Positions 40,545 through 49,548 of a stretch of 64,000 nucleotides of DNA are shown here, piece by piece; the first letter of the stretch is position 1, and each line of letters opens with the position of its first letter. The position numbers and the translations under genes are program-made. Source of the DNA: Paenibacillus durus ATCC 35681 (GTDB lineage Bacteria; Bacillota; Bacilli; Paenibacillales; Paenibacillaceae); NCBI RefSeq assembly GCF_000993825.1, contig NZ_CP011114.1, forward strand, positions 4,402,001 through 4,466,000, read 5' to 3'. The notes beneath the pieces were generated by a model. The model did not search any database. It saw only the letters and a list, made by a program, of their open reading frames with translations, and was not told the origin of the DNA.

Positions 40545-43500
40545 TTAAAACTTTTCATCAAACTCAATAATGGTTAGAAAAGGTTTATGTCTTCCTTTTA
40601 ATTCTGTATAATGTTGTAAAATATACCATGACCTTAAACCTCCCCATTTTCTTTGTTGAGTTACGTCCTCTTCATCCAAACCGAAATTATCCCAAAGCAT
40701 AAAATGTAATGTCCCACTGTAAGTAGATCCATTTTTTTTAACTGATGATAATTTAATACTATTCCCCTCAAAACCATGAATTGTAATTCCATAACCTTTA
40801 ACTTTACTATCTAAGAATCCATTAAAAGCAGGTTGATTAATTTTATGACTCATTGCTTTTACCATTAAACTATTATCTCTATCTGCTGCATTATATTTTA
40901 ATTTGGATGTATCACCATTATACTTCTTTACCAACTCCTTGACCGTTTTCTTGATTGCACTAACATACTCCTTAACAACCCCTTTATTTCGGACTTTATT
41001 TGTTAGCGTGTTGTTTCTATATGGAGTGCCTGTTCCAGACATGAAATGGTCAACCATATCCAATGCGATATCTTCCATATCCCCTATAGAAGTGAGTCTA
41101 ACTAAAGATTCAAAATCTCTTCGCCAATCATCTTCTTCCCTATACTTGAAATTATCTTCATATAACCAAAAATTTAATATATCCTCTAGTTGTTTTTTAG
41201 ACTTATCATTGTATTGCATGTCCTCAGGGTTCTTTCTTATTTCCGTTTGATAGATTAGCAATTTATCCTCTTCGTAAGCTTCATAGGTTGGTTTGACGAA
41301 TCTTCCTGTGTTATCATCTGCTCCTGATCTATGTCCACTCGGATCTGTATAATTCAATGGATTATTCTCCACGTACGTATACAAATTCAACGTCAGCGGA
41401 TTATTAATCTCGCCCTCATACGTATCCTCCGATATAAACCGGGCCGGACGCGGGTCGTAATACCGGGCTTGCAGGTAGTAGTACTGCGTCTTCCGATCCC
41501 AGTAATAAGCGGCATAGCGGTATGGATTTTCCTTCACCAGCTCTGTTGTGATATCCTCGGTCGGCTCTGCTTCCTCCGTTACGAGGTCGGTGATTCCTGC
41601 AGAGGTGTCGGTAACCGTTTCTTCCGCCGCTGCCGAAGCGCCGGTTACGGTCTGTTCCTCGCTTGGCTTGCTCTTAGCCTTGCCATTAGCCTTGCCATTA
41701 GCCTTGCCATTGGCGTTGCCGTTGCCGGGATGGTAGTCCGGTTCGGTGTTGCCGCTCTCGTCTTCCGGTCCCTGCAAGGAGCCCGGGCTGCCGTTGCCGC
41801 TTCCGAGATCCCCCATCCAGCCAATACCTTCACGCACACGCTCTCCATACCGGTTGTACATCCCGGTCACCAGACCCCAGGCATCGTATTCGTAGCGGGC
41901 CGCTACTTTGCCCTCGGCATCCGTCAGTGCGACGACATCCCCATGGCCGTTATACACATACCAATAGGTCTGTCCCTTGTACGTAATCGTCAGCGGCCGC
42001 TCGTTCGTATCGTATGAATACGACTTCGTGACCCCACCGGCTCCATCCCGTTCCTCAGTGATGACCCAAGTATCGCCTTTATAGACGTAGTTCATTACTT
42101 CTTGCGTTTCGCCCGTATGATTGAACCGGGTCTTGCTGATTCTCCGTCCCAGCATATCATAGGCATACTTCTCGCCGAATCCGTCCGGGAAGGTGACCTT
42201 GGTCAGCTGCCCACGCGCATTCCACTCATACTTGCTGCGGGCGTCGGTCAGCAGATTTCCGGCATCGTCATACGAGTAATCGTATTCCTCGTACCGGATC
42301 AGGTCTTCCCGGTGAACCAGCTGATTCCGGGTATTGTACGTATATTTCGTTCCGATGACCGTATATCCCTTGCCGACTTCACGAATGCGTTCGAATAGCT
42401 TATCATGACCGCCCGGCGGCAGGTTAACTTCGCCGTTGACGATGTTATCGATTGCGGCCAGGATATGTTCGATTTGGCCGGTTTCAAACAAGCTGTCTAT
42501 TCCCTCGACTGATCCCTCTACCGATCCCGCACCTGAACCAAACTGCCTGCCTAGTTTCTTATATAGGCCGAGCTTCTTGCCGTTCCCTTTCTCGAGCGCT
42601 TTTATCCAGCCTTTGCCGCAGCCAGCACCGCTTGAGTTCGAGCCCTTATCCTTATCCTTATCCTTACCATTGCCGTTACCTTTGCCTTTGCCGTTGCCGT
42701 TACCATTGCCATTGCCATTACCATTACCGTTGCCATTACCGTTGCCATTTCCAATACCATTACCGTTTCCGTTTCCACCACCGTTGTCACTACCATTGCC
42801 GTTTCCATTGCCACCACCGTTGTCATTACCATTGCCGTTTCCGTTTCCACCACCGTTGTCATTACCATTGCCGTTTCCATTGCCGCCACCGTTGTCATTA
42901 CCATTGCCGTTTCCGTTTCCACCACCGTTGTCACTACCATTGCCGTTTCCGTTGCCATTACCCGGATCGGAATTCCCGTTACCTCCGCCATTATCGGTGT
43001 TCACCAAAGCGAGATTAGAGGAGGCCATTCCGGCGGTTACAGGAGATTTCACTGAATACACGGCGTCCGACAATTTCGGTATCTCAATATCGCTTACTTT
43101 TCCGCTGTAGCTCGTATTGCTGGCAGCGCTGTCGCTATCCTTTCCTTTTCCATTACCATTACCATTACCATTACCGTTTCCGTTGCCATTCCCGTTTCCG
43201 TTTCCATTGCCATTACCATTGCCATTACCGTCTATCGTACAGGGCTCGATATCTCCGGGATCGGTCGGGTCCGAAGTTACTTTCTGAGGCTTCATCCCAT
43301 AGGATTCAAGCACCTTCGCTACCAGCTCTTCCGTCGTGATGACTTGTCCGTTGTCCGCGATTGTTCCCTGAATGACCGTTTTGCGTACCGTCCGGTTCCC
43401 GGCGCCATCATATTCGTATTCCATAATGTCGCCTTCAGCCGTCTGTATGCGGCTAAGCTGCTCACGGTCATTATACGTATAGCCTGTGGTCTTCCCTTGC

Positions 43501-46500
43501 TCCTGGACACCGGTAATAAACTCACGGGCATTATGAGTATAGGCGGCGGCATGAAGGTCTTGGCCGGCTCCGGTCGTCTTAAGTGAATCCACCAGATGTC
43601 CCGCGGTGTAATCCAGGGCAGTGACTGTTCCGTTCGGGTACTTTATCGCTTTAACATATCCGTCGGCGTCATAAACATACTCATACTTGAAGCCCTTGCT
43701 GTCGGTGTATCCCGTTGGGCGGCCGTTCGCATCGAGGACATATGCCGTCCGGCTGTCGTTTACCGTCTCCGCAATCTTATCCCCGTTCTGATCGTACTCA
43801 TAGAGAACCGTATCCCCATTAGAATAAGTGACCTGCTTCAACTGGTTGTTGTTATAGTAAGCGTAAGTTATCGTTCCTTCTGCGCTGGATTTGCTAAGCA
43901 GGTTGCCCGCTTTATCATAGGTGTATTTATACCAGGTTCCATCGCTGTATTCCTCAAGAACTTTACGGTTCATGAAGTCGTACTTATACTTTATCGTCAA
44001 GCCGCCCGGCTTCTTCTCGAGCACCAAATTTCCGTTGGCATCGTACTGGTACTCAAATACGTCTTGTCCCGTTTCCGAACGCTCGATGACTTTCTGAAGC
44101 CGGCGGCCAAGCTCATCATAGTTATAAGCGGTCTTCTGGTCATTTCCGTCCTTTTGCGAGGTCCGGTTCAGTTCGGCATCATAGGTATACTCGGTTTTAA
44201 GTTCACCCTCAGAAGACTGCTTCTCCAAAACGGAAGTCAGGCTGTCCTGAAGGTCATAATTGTAACGGACTGAGCCATAGACGGGCCGTACATCTTCCAG
44301 CATATTACCGGCTGTATCGTAACGGTAGGCAAAAATGCCTCCGTCCGCTTTTTCCTCACGGATCGTGCGTCCGGACGTGTCAAAGGCGTACTTGTCCTCA
44401 TCCCCGGTACGGTTCACCACGGTTTCCGGCCGGCCATCCACATCCAGCTTGAAAGATTGAATCTTACCAAGGGCATCCTTTTCCTGCAGCATGTTCCCCC
44501 GATAATCGTACAGCCATTCCGTATCGCGCCCATAAGGTCTTCGTTCCGCCGTAACAAAGCCTGCCTTGTTATACTCCTGTTTGACCCAATGGCCTGCCGG
44601 ATCAATCGTCTTCGTCTGCTGTCCCTCGGAATCATAATTGTACACCGTGGAATGTCCATTCCCGTCAGTGGACGAGATCAACAGCCCCCTCGGGTCGTAT
44701 GCGTAGCGTTCTTCGATACGTTCACCTGTCATCGACGGATTCTCATAATGAATACTGCCGGTCAAGTTCCCGGCTGCATTGAATACGGAACGGCTCACAT
44801 TCCCATTCGGATCTTTCTCCAGTACCGCATTGCCCGCACCGTCGTACACATAGCTTGTAAGAGCGGAGATATTCTCTTGACTTAAATGGGTCGTCCCCTG
44901 CTTGTAGTTTGCGATTTCAGTAGGCTGACCGGCCTCATCGTAACGGTAGGACGTAATGTTATTCAAGCCGTCGAACGAGAGCAGCTCGTTTCCGGCAGTA
45001 TCAAATACAGATAACTGGCTGCTTCCGTCCGGCTGTACCGTTCGAACCTGCCGGCCCATATTATCATACTCGTATTTCGTAATCCGTTCGGTCACTTGTT
45101 CGCCGGCTTTGTTCTGTTCGGCAGCCTGCAGCAGTTGACCATGCTCATTGTAGAGATAGGCGGTTACCAGGCCTGAAGCGGACGTCTCTTCCTCCAATAG
45201 ACCATCTGATGAATACCGGTATGACGTCTTCGCCCACTCGCTCCCGTTAAGCTGGCGCTGTTCTTCCTTGACATGCCCCCACGCGTCGGTTGTGTAACGT
45301 AGGGTCTGCGTGCTTCCGGAAGGGTCGATGTCTTCAATCCTTTCGGATACCCTCCCATACGCATCCGACTTCGTTATCGTCCGCTGTCCTCCCTCGCCAA
45401 CGGACTGAACTTCATTTCCGAAAGCATCATATTTTATAGAGGATACATCCCCCGACCCAGAGACGGTCCGGATTACCTGGCCCGACGGATCAAAGGATTG
45501 CTTGCTGGAGTAGACGACCTCCTGACCGCTCTCGTTCAGCGCCGGTGTCCGTGTCTCTACGGTCCGTCCAGTATAAGCATACTCCACTTTATTTCCATTG
45601 CTGTCAGTCTCGCTAAGCTTGCGTCCCAGCTTATCATAGGCCGTACGCTGAATACTAAGCAATTCATTTCCCGCGTAAAGGCTATCCGTCTCTCCCGAAG
45701 CAAGCGATATCCCGTTCCATTCCGGGGCGCGCCCGCCTGTCGCCTTCTGGGTGACACGGTCATTGCCGTCATAAACGTACCGCGTCCAGGACTCGTTCGG
45801 CCCTTTCACTTCAATCAGCCGGCCGGCACTGTCATAGCGGCTGGTTGTCACCGCTTCGCTTAGCGTATCCGAACTAAAGCTGACGGAAATGCCTGTAGGA
45901 ACGACCGGCTTGACAAGCGAGGTCTGCTTGGTTACCCGATCCCATGCATCATAAACGAACTCCGTCCGCCCACCGTCGGGTTCAACAACCGCAAACTGCC
46001 TTCCTGCACTGTCGTACTCGAATTTTGTTGTGAATGCGCCCGGCATGACCACGGTCTTCACCAGATTTCCGGCTTTGTCATGCAAGGTTTCCGTTGTTTC
46101 GCCATGAGCATCCGTATGCTTTAGCACTAGCCCCCGGCTGTCGTACTCGAAGGCTTCTTCCAGCTTGCCCCCGGTTCCATCTTCAAGAGGAACCGTCGTT
46201 TGGGATACGACATTGCCCGCTCCGTCCAAGACATAGGTCGTCTTGGTCAACCCGTCGGACTCTTCCGTCAAATGCCCTCCATCGTCATAGCTGTAGGTGT
46301 GTACAATTTCTTTGGCCTGATCGTTTTTGTCCTTCTGTACCTGCCGTTTAACGCGGCCCCATGCATCATATTGAAAGTCCTCAACCAGTCCATCCGGACT
46401 TTCACGATGCGTCACCCATCCGACATCATTGAAGGCCGAGACCGTCGCCGCGGCGTCCGCCGTACCGGCATCGGTAATTGTCTTTACACGGTTACCGTTC

Positions 46501-48896
46501 AAGTCGTTAACATAGGATACGTCCGTTCCGTCCGAGGTAAGAAAACCGTTCTCGTCATACGTATAGAAGAAGACATTGCCGGCGCCATCTGTACGTTTAG
46601 ACAACAGTCCCTTGGCATTGTATTCCTCTTTGGAGACAATGGTCTGAGCCTCATTAACCCCTGCGGGATCAACCGCTTGAACGGTCGTCGTTCTGCTGAC
46701 GATTTTCCGGCCATTCTTCACGTAGGTATAAGCAATATTGTGAACCAGCGGCCCCGTCTCACGAATCAAATCCTGCTGTGCGTCATATTCGTAATGAACA
46801 ATACGGCCCGAAGGGCTTTGCTGGGCGACAACTTGATCCTTGTCGTTATACCGGTACCTCTGAACAACTTCGAGCGGTCCGGTCTCACTGACCAGGTTAT
46901 TGGCGCTGTATTGATAAGCGGTTACCGCCTGCTCGGCGCCGTTTTCCGTCTTGACGGATTCTTCCTTTTCGGTTAACCGGTACGCATTATTCCAGCGCAG
47001 CGTATAAGCGCCAAGCGGATTTTCAACCTTTGCTTCACTCTCTCCATACTGTACGGCCAGATATTCTTCCTTAGCGTCCTGCTTGCGATTCATGCCCATC
47101 CGGGTTACGCGGTTCTTAGCATCATATTTCCAGTCTGTTACCACCGACTCCGGCGTAATGCCGCTTGCTGTCCGATCATTATTGCCATTGTCGATCACCT
47201 GGCTAACCCTGTGCAGATCGTCGTAGACGAACCGGATGATTTTTTGGGACGGATCACGATAGCCTACAAATTCGCCGTCCGAATTATATATGAAAAAGAA
47301 CTTTTTCTTCGTGCCCTCGATGTTTCCTTGTCCGTCGAGTTCCGTCATGACCGTCGATTGCAGGTCCCCCGTGTTCGGCTGGTACTGAAATTGCACCAAA
47401 TGACCATTCGTGTCTCTAATGCTCTCGATCCGGTTATCATAACCGTGATCCGTGTGCCAACGCGACCAACTGAAATAAACCTCGTTCAAGCTTCGGTCCT
47501 GAATCAGCCAAAATCGTCCGTCGTTCTTGAAGCGGTAGCGAAGCTGATCCGGCCACTCCATAACGAAAGCGTTTCTGTCGTCAGGATTATCCTCATTAGG
47601 GTCCATCGACATTTTCGGGTAATATTGCTTCTGTCCATTCACATACGTCGCATACCCGCCGTTCTCCGGCTTAAACCAGTAGAGTGTTCCGTCGAAGCCT
47701 TGCCAGGTGATGTTATCATCTTTCCATTTCGTAAGCCTGGAATCTAGACTGAAGGTCCATCCATAGCCGAGCAGCCCTTTAATCCGGTTCTGGTGGTTAT
47801 ACGTAAAATTGACATCAATATTAATCCCCGGACTCTGCTGGGTGAATCCCTGGAAGGTCTCCGTACCGTTGCCTGTCGCAAGGTTAATCCGCACCTGCTG
47901 ATCCGCCACAGACGCTTCTGAATTCGGTACGTATTCCTCTAATCCGGTCCCCGGGATAAACGGGTACAGCGGCAGTGTCTCCTCCGTCCTATTCCCTGCG
48001 ATATCCTGTGCCGTTACGCGAATCGTCTCCGAATCTCCCGGCTGAACCGAGAGCGCCGCACGAAGCGGGGAAGTCGTCCATTCCTTCGTCTCCTGCTGGG
48101 AACCTTGTATGGTCATATTTTTCAACCCGACGACCAGATCGCGAGTCTCAACGGCCAGACGGCTGCCGCCCAGCGGATAGATACCGATGATTTCGGGGCC
48201 CGTCCGGTCTAGCATTACCCTTTGGTACTCCGTCGAATAAGCAGGCGCGCTGATTTCACTAATCACCGGTTCTCCGCCTTCCTCTTCAGGAGGCAGCTCA
48301 AAGGAAACCTGCATCGGCATAGCCGAAAGGCGCCAGTAATAGATGCCATCCGGCAGAGAATGACCGTTCGCATCTTTCCCGCTCCAGACGAATTGGTTTA
48401 AACCGGATACGTCCACACGTTCATCCACCAGCTTGTATATTTGACCGCTTCGAATGTCCTTAACATCTACGGTTACCGTATAGCCGGAGGGAGCGTTAAT
48501 CGCTTCCCCTTCCTGGGAACCTATCCAGCTACTCAGAGTATCCGTCCACTTCAGGGTCATCTGCCCGCTATCCGCAGGGAAAATAGGCACCGACTCTGAC
48601 ATTTGAAGATTGGAGCCCCCGGAACCGCCATTCTGCTCGCCAATTTCGGGCATCTCCTCCAGAATCTGATCACCATCAAAGCTGTAGAACTGCGGTGTTT
48701 CTGTTAAATCAGTACCGTTCTCCCATGCCTCATCCACCGCATCCGCCGAACCGGATTCCAGCGCGGCAATTCCTTCAGCGACCGTTCCTCCCAGCTGTGC
48801 GCCGGCTTCGGCCAAAACCTCGGCAGGCGCCAGACCGGCCAACAAGGCCAAGATCAGCAAACCTGCAATACTCTTCTTCCATCTGCTTTTTCCCAT
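40545..48896 (-). CDS. Secreted Rhs/YD-repeat toxin (WapA-like)
   Basis: A 2783-residue secreted giant. It begins with a Sec signal peptide (KKSIAGLLILALLAGLAPAEVLAEA). A FlgD-like Ig segment (DGIYYWRLSA) lies near residue 200. Dozens of YD repeats (YDxxGxL-type) build the shell, interrupted by two (Gly-Asn)n linkers near residues 1889-1917 and 1966-2084. The Rhs core motif YLQARYYDPRPARFISED precedes the boundary NYTDPSGH near residue 2520. The last ~260 residues are the variable tip; LHFMLWDNFGLDEED and WYILQHY recall the DUF3289 group. The ATG at 48896 follows a c-di-GMP riboswitch. An upstream in-frame extension reads through that riboswitch and is rejected. Confidence 0.92.
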   Translation of the reverse strand: MGKSRWKKSIAGLLILALLAGLAPAEVLAEAGAQLGGTVAEGIAALESGSADAVDEAWENGTDLTETPQFYSFDGDQILEEMPEIGEQNGGSGGSNLQMSESVPIFPADSGQMTLKWTDTLSSWIGSQEGEAINAPSGYTVTVDVKDIRSGQIYKLVDERVDVSGLNQFVWSGKDANGHSLPDGIYYWRLSAMPMQVSFELPPEEEGGEPVISEISAPAYSTEYQRVMLDRTGPEIIGIYPLGGSRLAVETRDLVVGLKNMTIQGSQQETKEWTTSPLRAALSVQPGDSETIRVTAQDIAGNRTEETLPLYPFIPGTGLEEYVPNSEASVADQQVRINLATGNGTETFQGFTQQSPGINIDVNFTYNHQNRIKGLLGYGWTFSLDSRLTKWKDDNITWQGFDGTLYWFKPENGGYATYVNGQKQYYPKMSMDPNEDNPDDRNAFVMEWPDQLRYRFKNDGRFWLIQDRSLNEVYFSWSRWHTDHGYDNRIESIRDTNGHLVQFQYQPNTGDLQSTVMTELDGQGNIEGTKKKFFFIYNSDGEFVGYRDPSQKIIRFVYDDLHRVSQVIDNGNNDRTASGITPESVVTDWKYDAKNRVTRMGMNRKQDAKEEYLAVQYGESEAKVENPLGAYTLRWNNAYRLTEKEESVKTENGAEQAVTAYQYSANNLVSETGPLEVVQRYRYNDKDQVVAQQSPSGRIVHYEYDAQQDLIRETGPLVHNIAYTYVKNGRKIVSRTTTVQAVDPAGVNEAQTIVSKEEYNAKGLLSKRTDGAGNVFFYTYDENGFLTSDGTDVSYVNDLNGNRVKTITDAGTADAAATVSAFNDVGWVTHRESPDGLVEDFQYDAWGRVKRQVQKDKNDQAKEIVHTYSYDDGGHLTEESDGLTKTTYVLDGAGNVVSQTTVPLEDGTGGKLEEAFEYDSRGLVLKHTDAHGETTETLHDKAGNLVKTVVMPGAFTTKFEYDSAGRQFAVVEPDGGRTEFVYDAWDRVTKQTSLVKPVVPTGISVSFSSDTLSEAVTTSRYDSAGRLIEVKGPNESWTRYVYDGNDRVTQKATGGRAPEWNGISLASGETDSLYAGNELLSIQRTAYDKLGRKLSETDSNGNKVEYAYTGRTVETRTPALNESGQEVVYSSKQSFDPSGQVIRTVSGSGDVSSIKYDAFGNEVQSVGEGGQRTITKSDAYGRVSERIEDIDPSGSTQTLRYTTDAWGHVKEEQRQLNGSEWAKTSYRYSSDGLLEEETSASGLVTAYLYNEHGQLLQAAEQNKAGEQVTERITKYEYDNMGRQVRTVQPDGSSQLSVFDTAGNELLSFDGLNNITSYRYDEAGQPTEIANYKQGTTHLSQENISALTSYVYDGAGNAVLEKDPNGNVSRSVFNAAGNLTGSIHYENPSMTGERIEERYAYDPRGLLISSTDGNGHSTVYNYDSEGQQTKTIDPAGHWVKQEYNKAGFVTAERRPYGRDTEWLYDYRGNMLQEKDALGKIQSFKLDVDGRPETVVNRTGDEDKYAFDTSGRTIREEKADGGIFAYRYDTAGNMLEDVRPVYGSVRYNYDLQDSLTSVLEKQSSEGELKTEYTYDAELNRTSQKDGNDQKTAYNYDELGRRLQKVIERSETGQDVFEYQYDANGNLVLEKKPGGLTIKYKYDFMNRKVLEEYSDGTWYKYTYDKAGNLLSKSSAEGTITYAYYNNNQLKQVTYSNGDTVLYEYDQNGDKIAETVNDSRTAYVLDANGRPTGYTDSKGFKYEYVYDADGYVKAIKYPNGTVTALDYTAGHLVDSLKTTGAGQDLHAAAYTHNAREFITGVQEQGKTTGYTYNDREQLSRIQTAEGDIMEYEYDGAGNRTVRKTVIQGTIADNGQVITTEELVAKVLESYGMKPQKVTSDPTDPGDIEPCTIDGNGNGNGNGNGNGNGNGNGNGNGNGNGKGKDSDSAASNTSYSGKVSDIEIPKLSDAVYSVKSPVTAGMASSNLALVNTDNGGGNGNSDPGNGNGNGNGSDNGGGNGNGNGNDNGGGNGNGNGNDNGGGNGNGNGNDNGGGNGNGNGSDNGGGNGNGNGIGNGNGNGNGNGNGNGNGNGNGKGKGNGNGKDKDKDKGSNSSGAGCGKGWIKALEKGNGKKLGLYKKLGRQFGSGAGSVEGSVEGIDSLFETGQIEHILAAIDNIVNGEVNLPPGGHDKLFERIREVGKGYTVIGTKYTYNTRNQLVHREDLIRYEEYDYSYDDAGNLLTDARSKYEWNARGQLTKVTFPDGFGEKYAYDMLGRRISKTRFNHTGETQEVMNYVYKGDTWVITEERDGAGGVTKSYSYDTNERPLTITYKGQTYWYVYNGHGDVVALTDAEGKVAARYEYDAWGLVTGMYNRYGERVREGIGWMGDLGSGNGSPGSLQGPEDESGNTEPDYHPGNGNANGKANGKANGKAKSKPSEEQTVTGASAAAEETVTDTSAGITDLVTEEAEPTEDITTELVKENPYRYAAYYWDRKTQYYYLQARYYDPRPARFISEDTYEGEINNPLTLNLYTYVENNPLNYTDPSGHRSGADDNTGRFVKPTYEAYEEDKLLIYQTEIRKNPEDMQYNDKSKKQLEDILNFWLYEDNFKYREEDDWRRDFESLVRLTSIGDMEDIALDMVDHFMSGTGTPYRNNTLTNKVRNKGVVKEYVSAIKKTVKELVKKYNGDTSKLKYNAADRDNSLMVKAMSHKINQPAFNGFLDSKVKGYGITIHGFEGNSIKLSSVKKNGSTYSGTLHFMLWDNFGLDEEDVTQQRKWGGLRSWYILQHYTELKGRHKPFLTIIEFDEKF
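42640..43010 (-). repeat. (Gly-Asn)n coding repeat, including five 36-bp tandem units
   Basis: Within the Rhs gene. Five consecutive 12-residue units of the form [S/N]DNGGGNGNGNG lie inside longer six-base GGTAAC/GGCAAT-type repeats, ending in a Lys/Asp-rich stretch. It encodes a flexible hydrophilic linker. Length variation by slippage is expected. Confidence 0.9.
43144..43235 (-). repeat. Second (Gly-Asn)n coding repeat
   Basis: About 15 six-base units coding Gly-Asn, ending in Gly-Lys-Gly-Lys. It is separated from the larger repeat by about 48 residues of ordinary sequence. Confidence 0.85.
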
Positions 48897-48925
48897 TACT
48901 CCACCCCGTGTTCTTCCGAAAAAAC

Positions 48926-49072
48926 AAAAAAACCGCAACGCCAATGTAAGCGTTCGGCCGCAGGTTATCTTACGCCGATCGATATTTTGGCGGTCTGGCA
49001 ATCCTTCTTCAGGACCCATGACTTTGCGTCCCCACCTTACGATGGGTTTGCCTTTTCATTTCATCGATTCTT
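48926..49072 (-). promoter_or_regulatory. Cyclic-di-GMP-I (GEMM) riboswitch with intrinsic terminator
   Basis: The Rhs leader contains the GEMM-I core on the minus strand: GGCAAACC, a stem CCCATC/GGTGGG closed by the GNRA tetraloop GTAA, GGGACGCAAAG, then CATGGGTCCT...GGATTGCCAGACCG. The outer stem is ATCGAT/ATCGAT. The aptamer covers about 48977-49072. An intrinsic terminator follows (48926-48958), with CCG-AACGC/GCGTT-G-CGG and seven T. GTAAG after the aptamer can pair with CTTAC in the terminator loop side, a possible antiterminator. Whether c-di-GMP turns the gene on or off cannot be read directly. Confidence 0.88.
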
Positions 49073-49189
49073 ATTTATTACTTATGGTTCAGTACCATGA
49101 TCCTATTTTAGCAGATTTCGGAGGAATTTAAAGGAAAAATAAGAGGCTGTACGATGCTGCGTGGATAATCAGACCTATTCGGCTTATTT

Positions 49190-49228
49190 AAGAGAAAAAG
49201 AGCCCGCATCCCTAAATGCGAACTCTTA
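49190..49228 (-). terminator. Terminator after the sigma-factor remnant
   Basis: Stem AAGAG..CGCAT/ATGCG..CTCTT followed by a T run on the minus strand. Confidence 0.7.
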
Positions 49229-49333
49229 TCCTCCCGTGTCCAGACCGAAGCGGCCGACCACGACTTCTTTTTCCTGGTCATCCAAAATATCCAGATTGCG
49301 GTAGATCCAATCTATACTATTAGATTTGAGAGA
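49226..49333 (-). pseudogene. Sigma-factor region 4 fragment
   Basis: A 35-codon frame without a start reads NLDILDDQEKEVVVGRFGLD and then stops. The pattern resembles the beginning of sigma-70 region 4 (L..L.D.E..V...RFGL). The rest of the domain and everything upstream are absent, while a terminator is retained. Probably a relic of a deleted gene or of an insertion of the Rhs locus. Confidence 0.4.
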
Positions 49334-49548
49334 CTAGTAGTACAAATCGCTTATATGACTAAAGCCACATTCATTCTTAATTAACATTATGAAAAAGTAT
49401 GTTATTTCCACTAAATTTTCATGAAGGAGCAACCGTTAACTATGATAAGAGGTAAACATAATGAATAAGGTACAGCCAATCAAGTCTCTATCTGATATAA
49501 TCCATTAGGACTGTCTACATAATTTGTCTATATAAATGGGGGTATATT
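49334..49548. other. Leader region of the chemoreceptor gene
   Basis: AT-rich. A TATAAT occurs at 49496-49501 without a convincing -35. GGGGGT precedes the chemoreceptor start. No other gene is supported. Confidence 0.4.

Noticed and set aside
42602..43235. CRISPR-like regular repeats
   Set aside because: The repeats are in frame, have no unique spacers and encode Gly-Asn dipeptides within the Rhs gene.
48897..49019. 41-residue N-terminal extension of the Rhs frame
   Set aside because: It reads through the riboswitch aptamer and terminator, is followed by a typical signal peptide start at 48896, and has no ribosome site.
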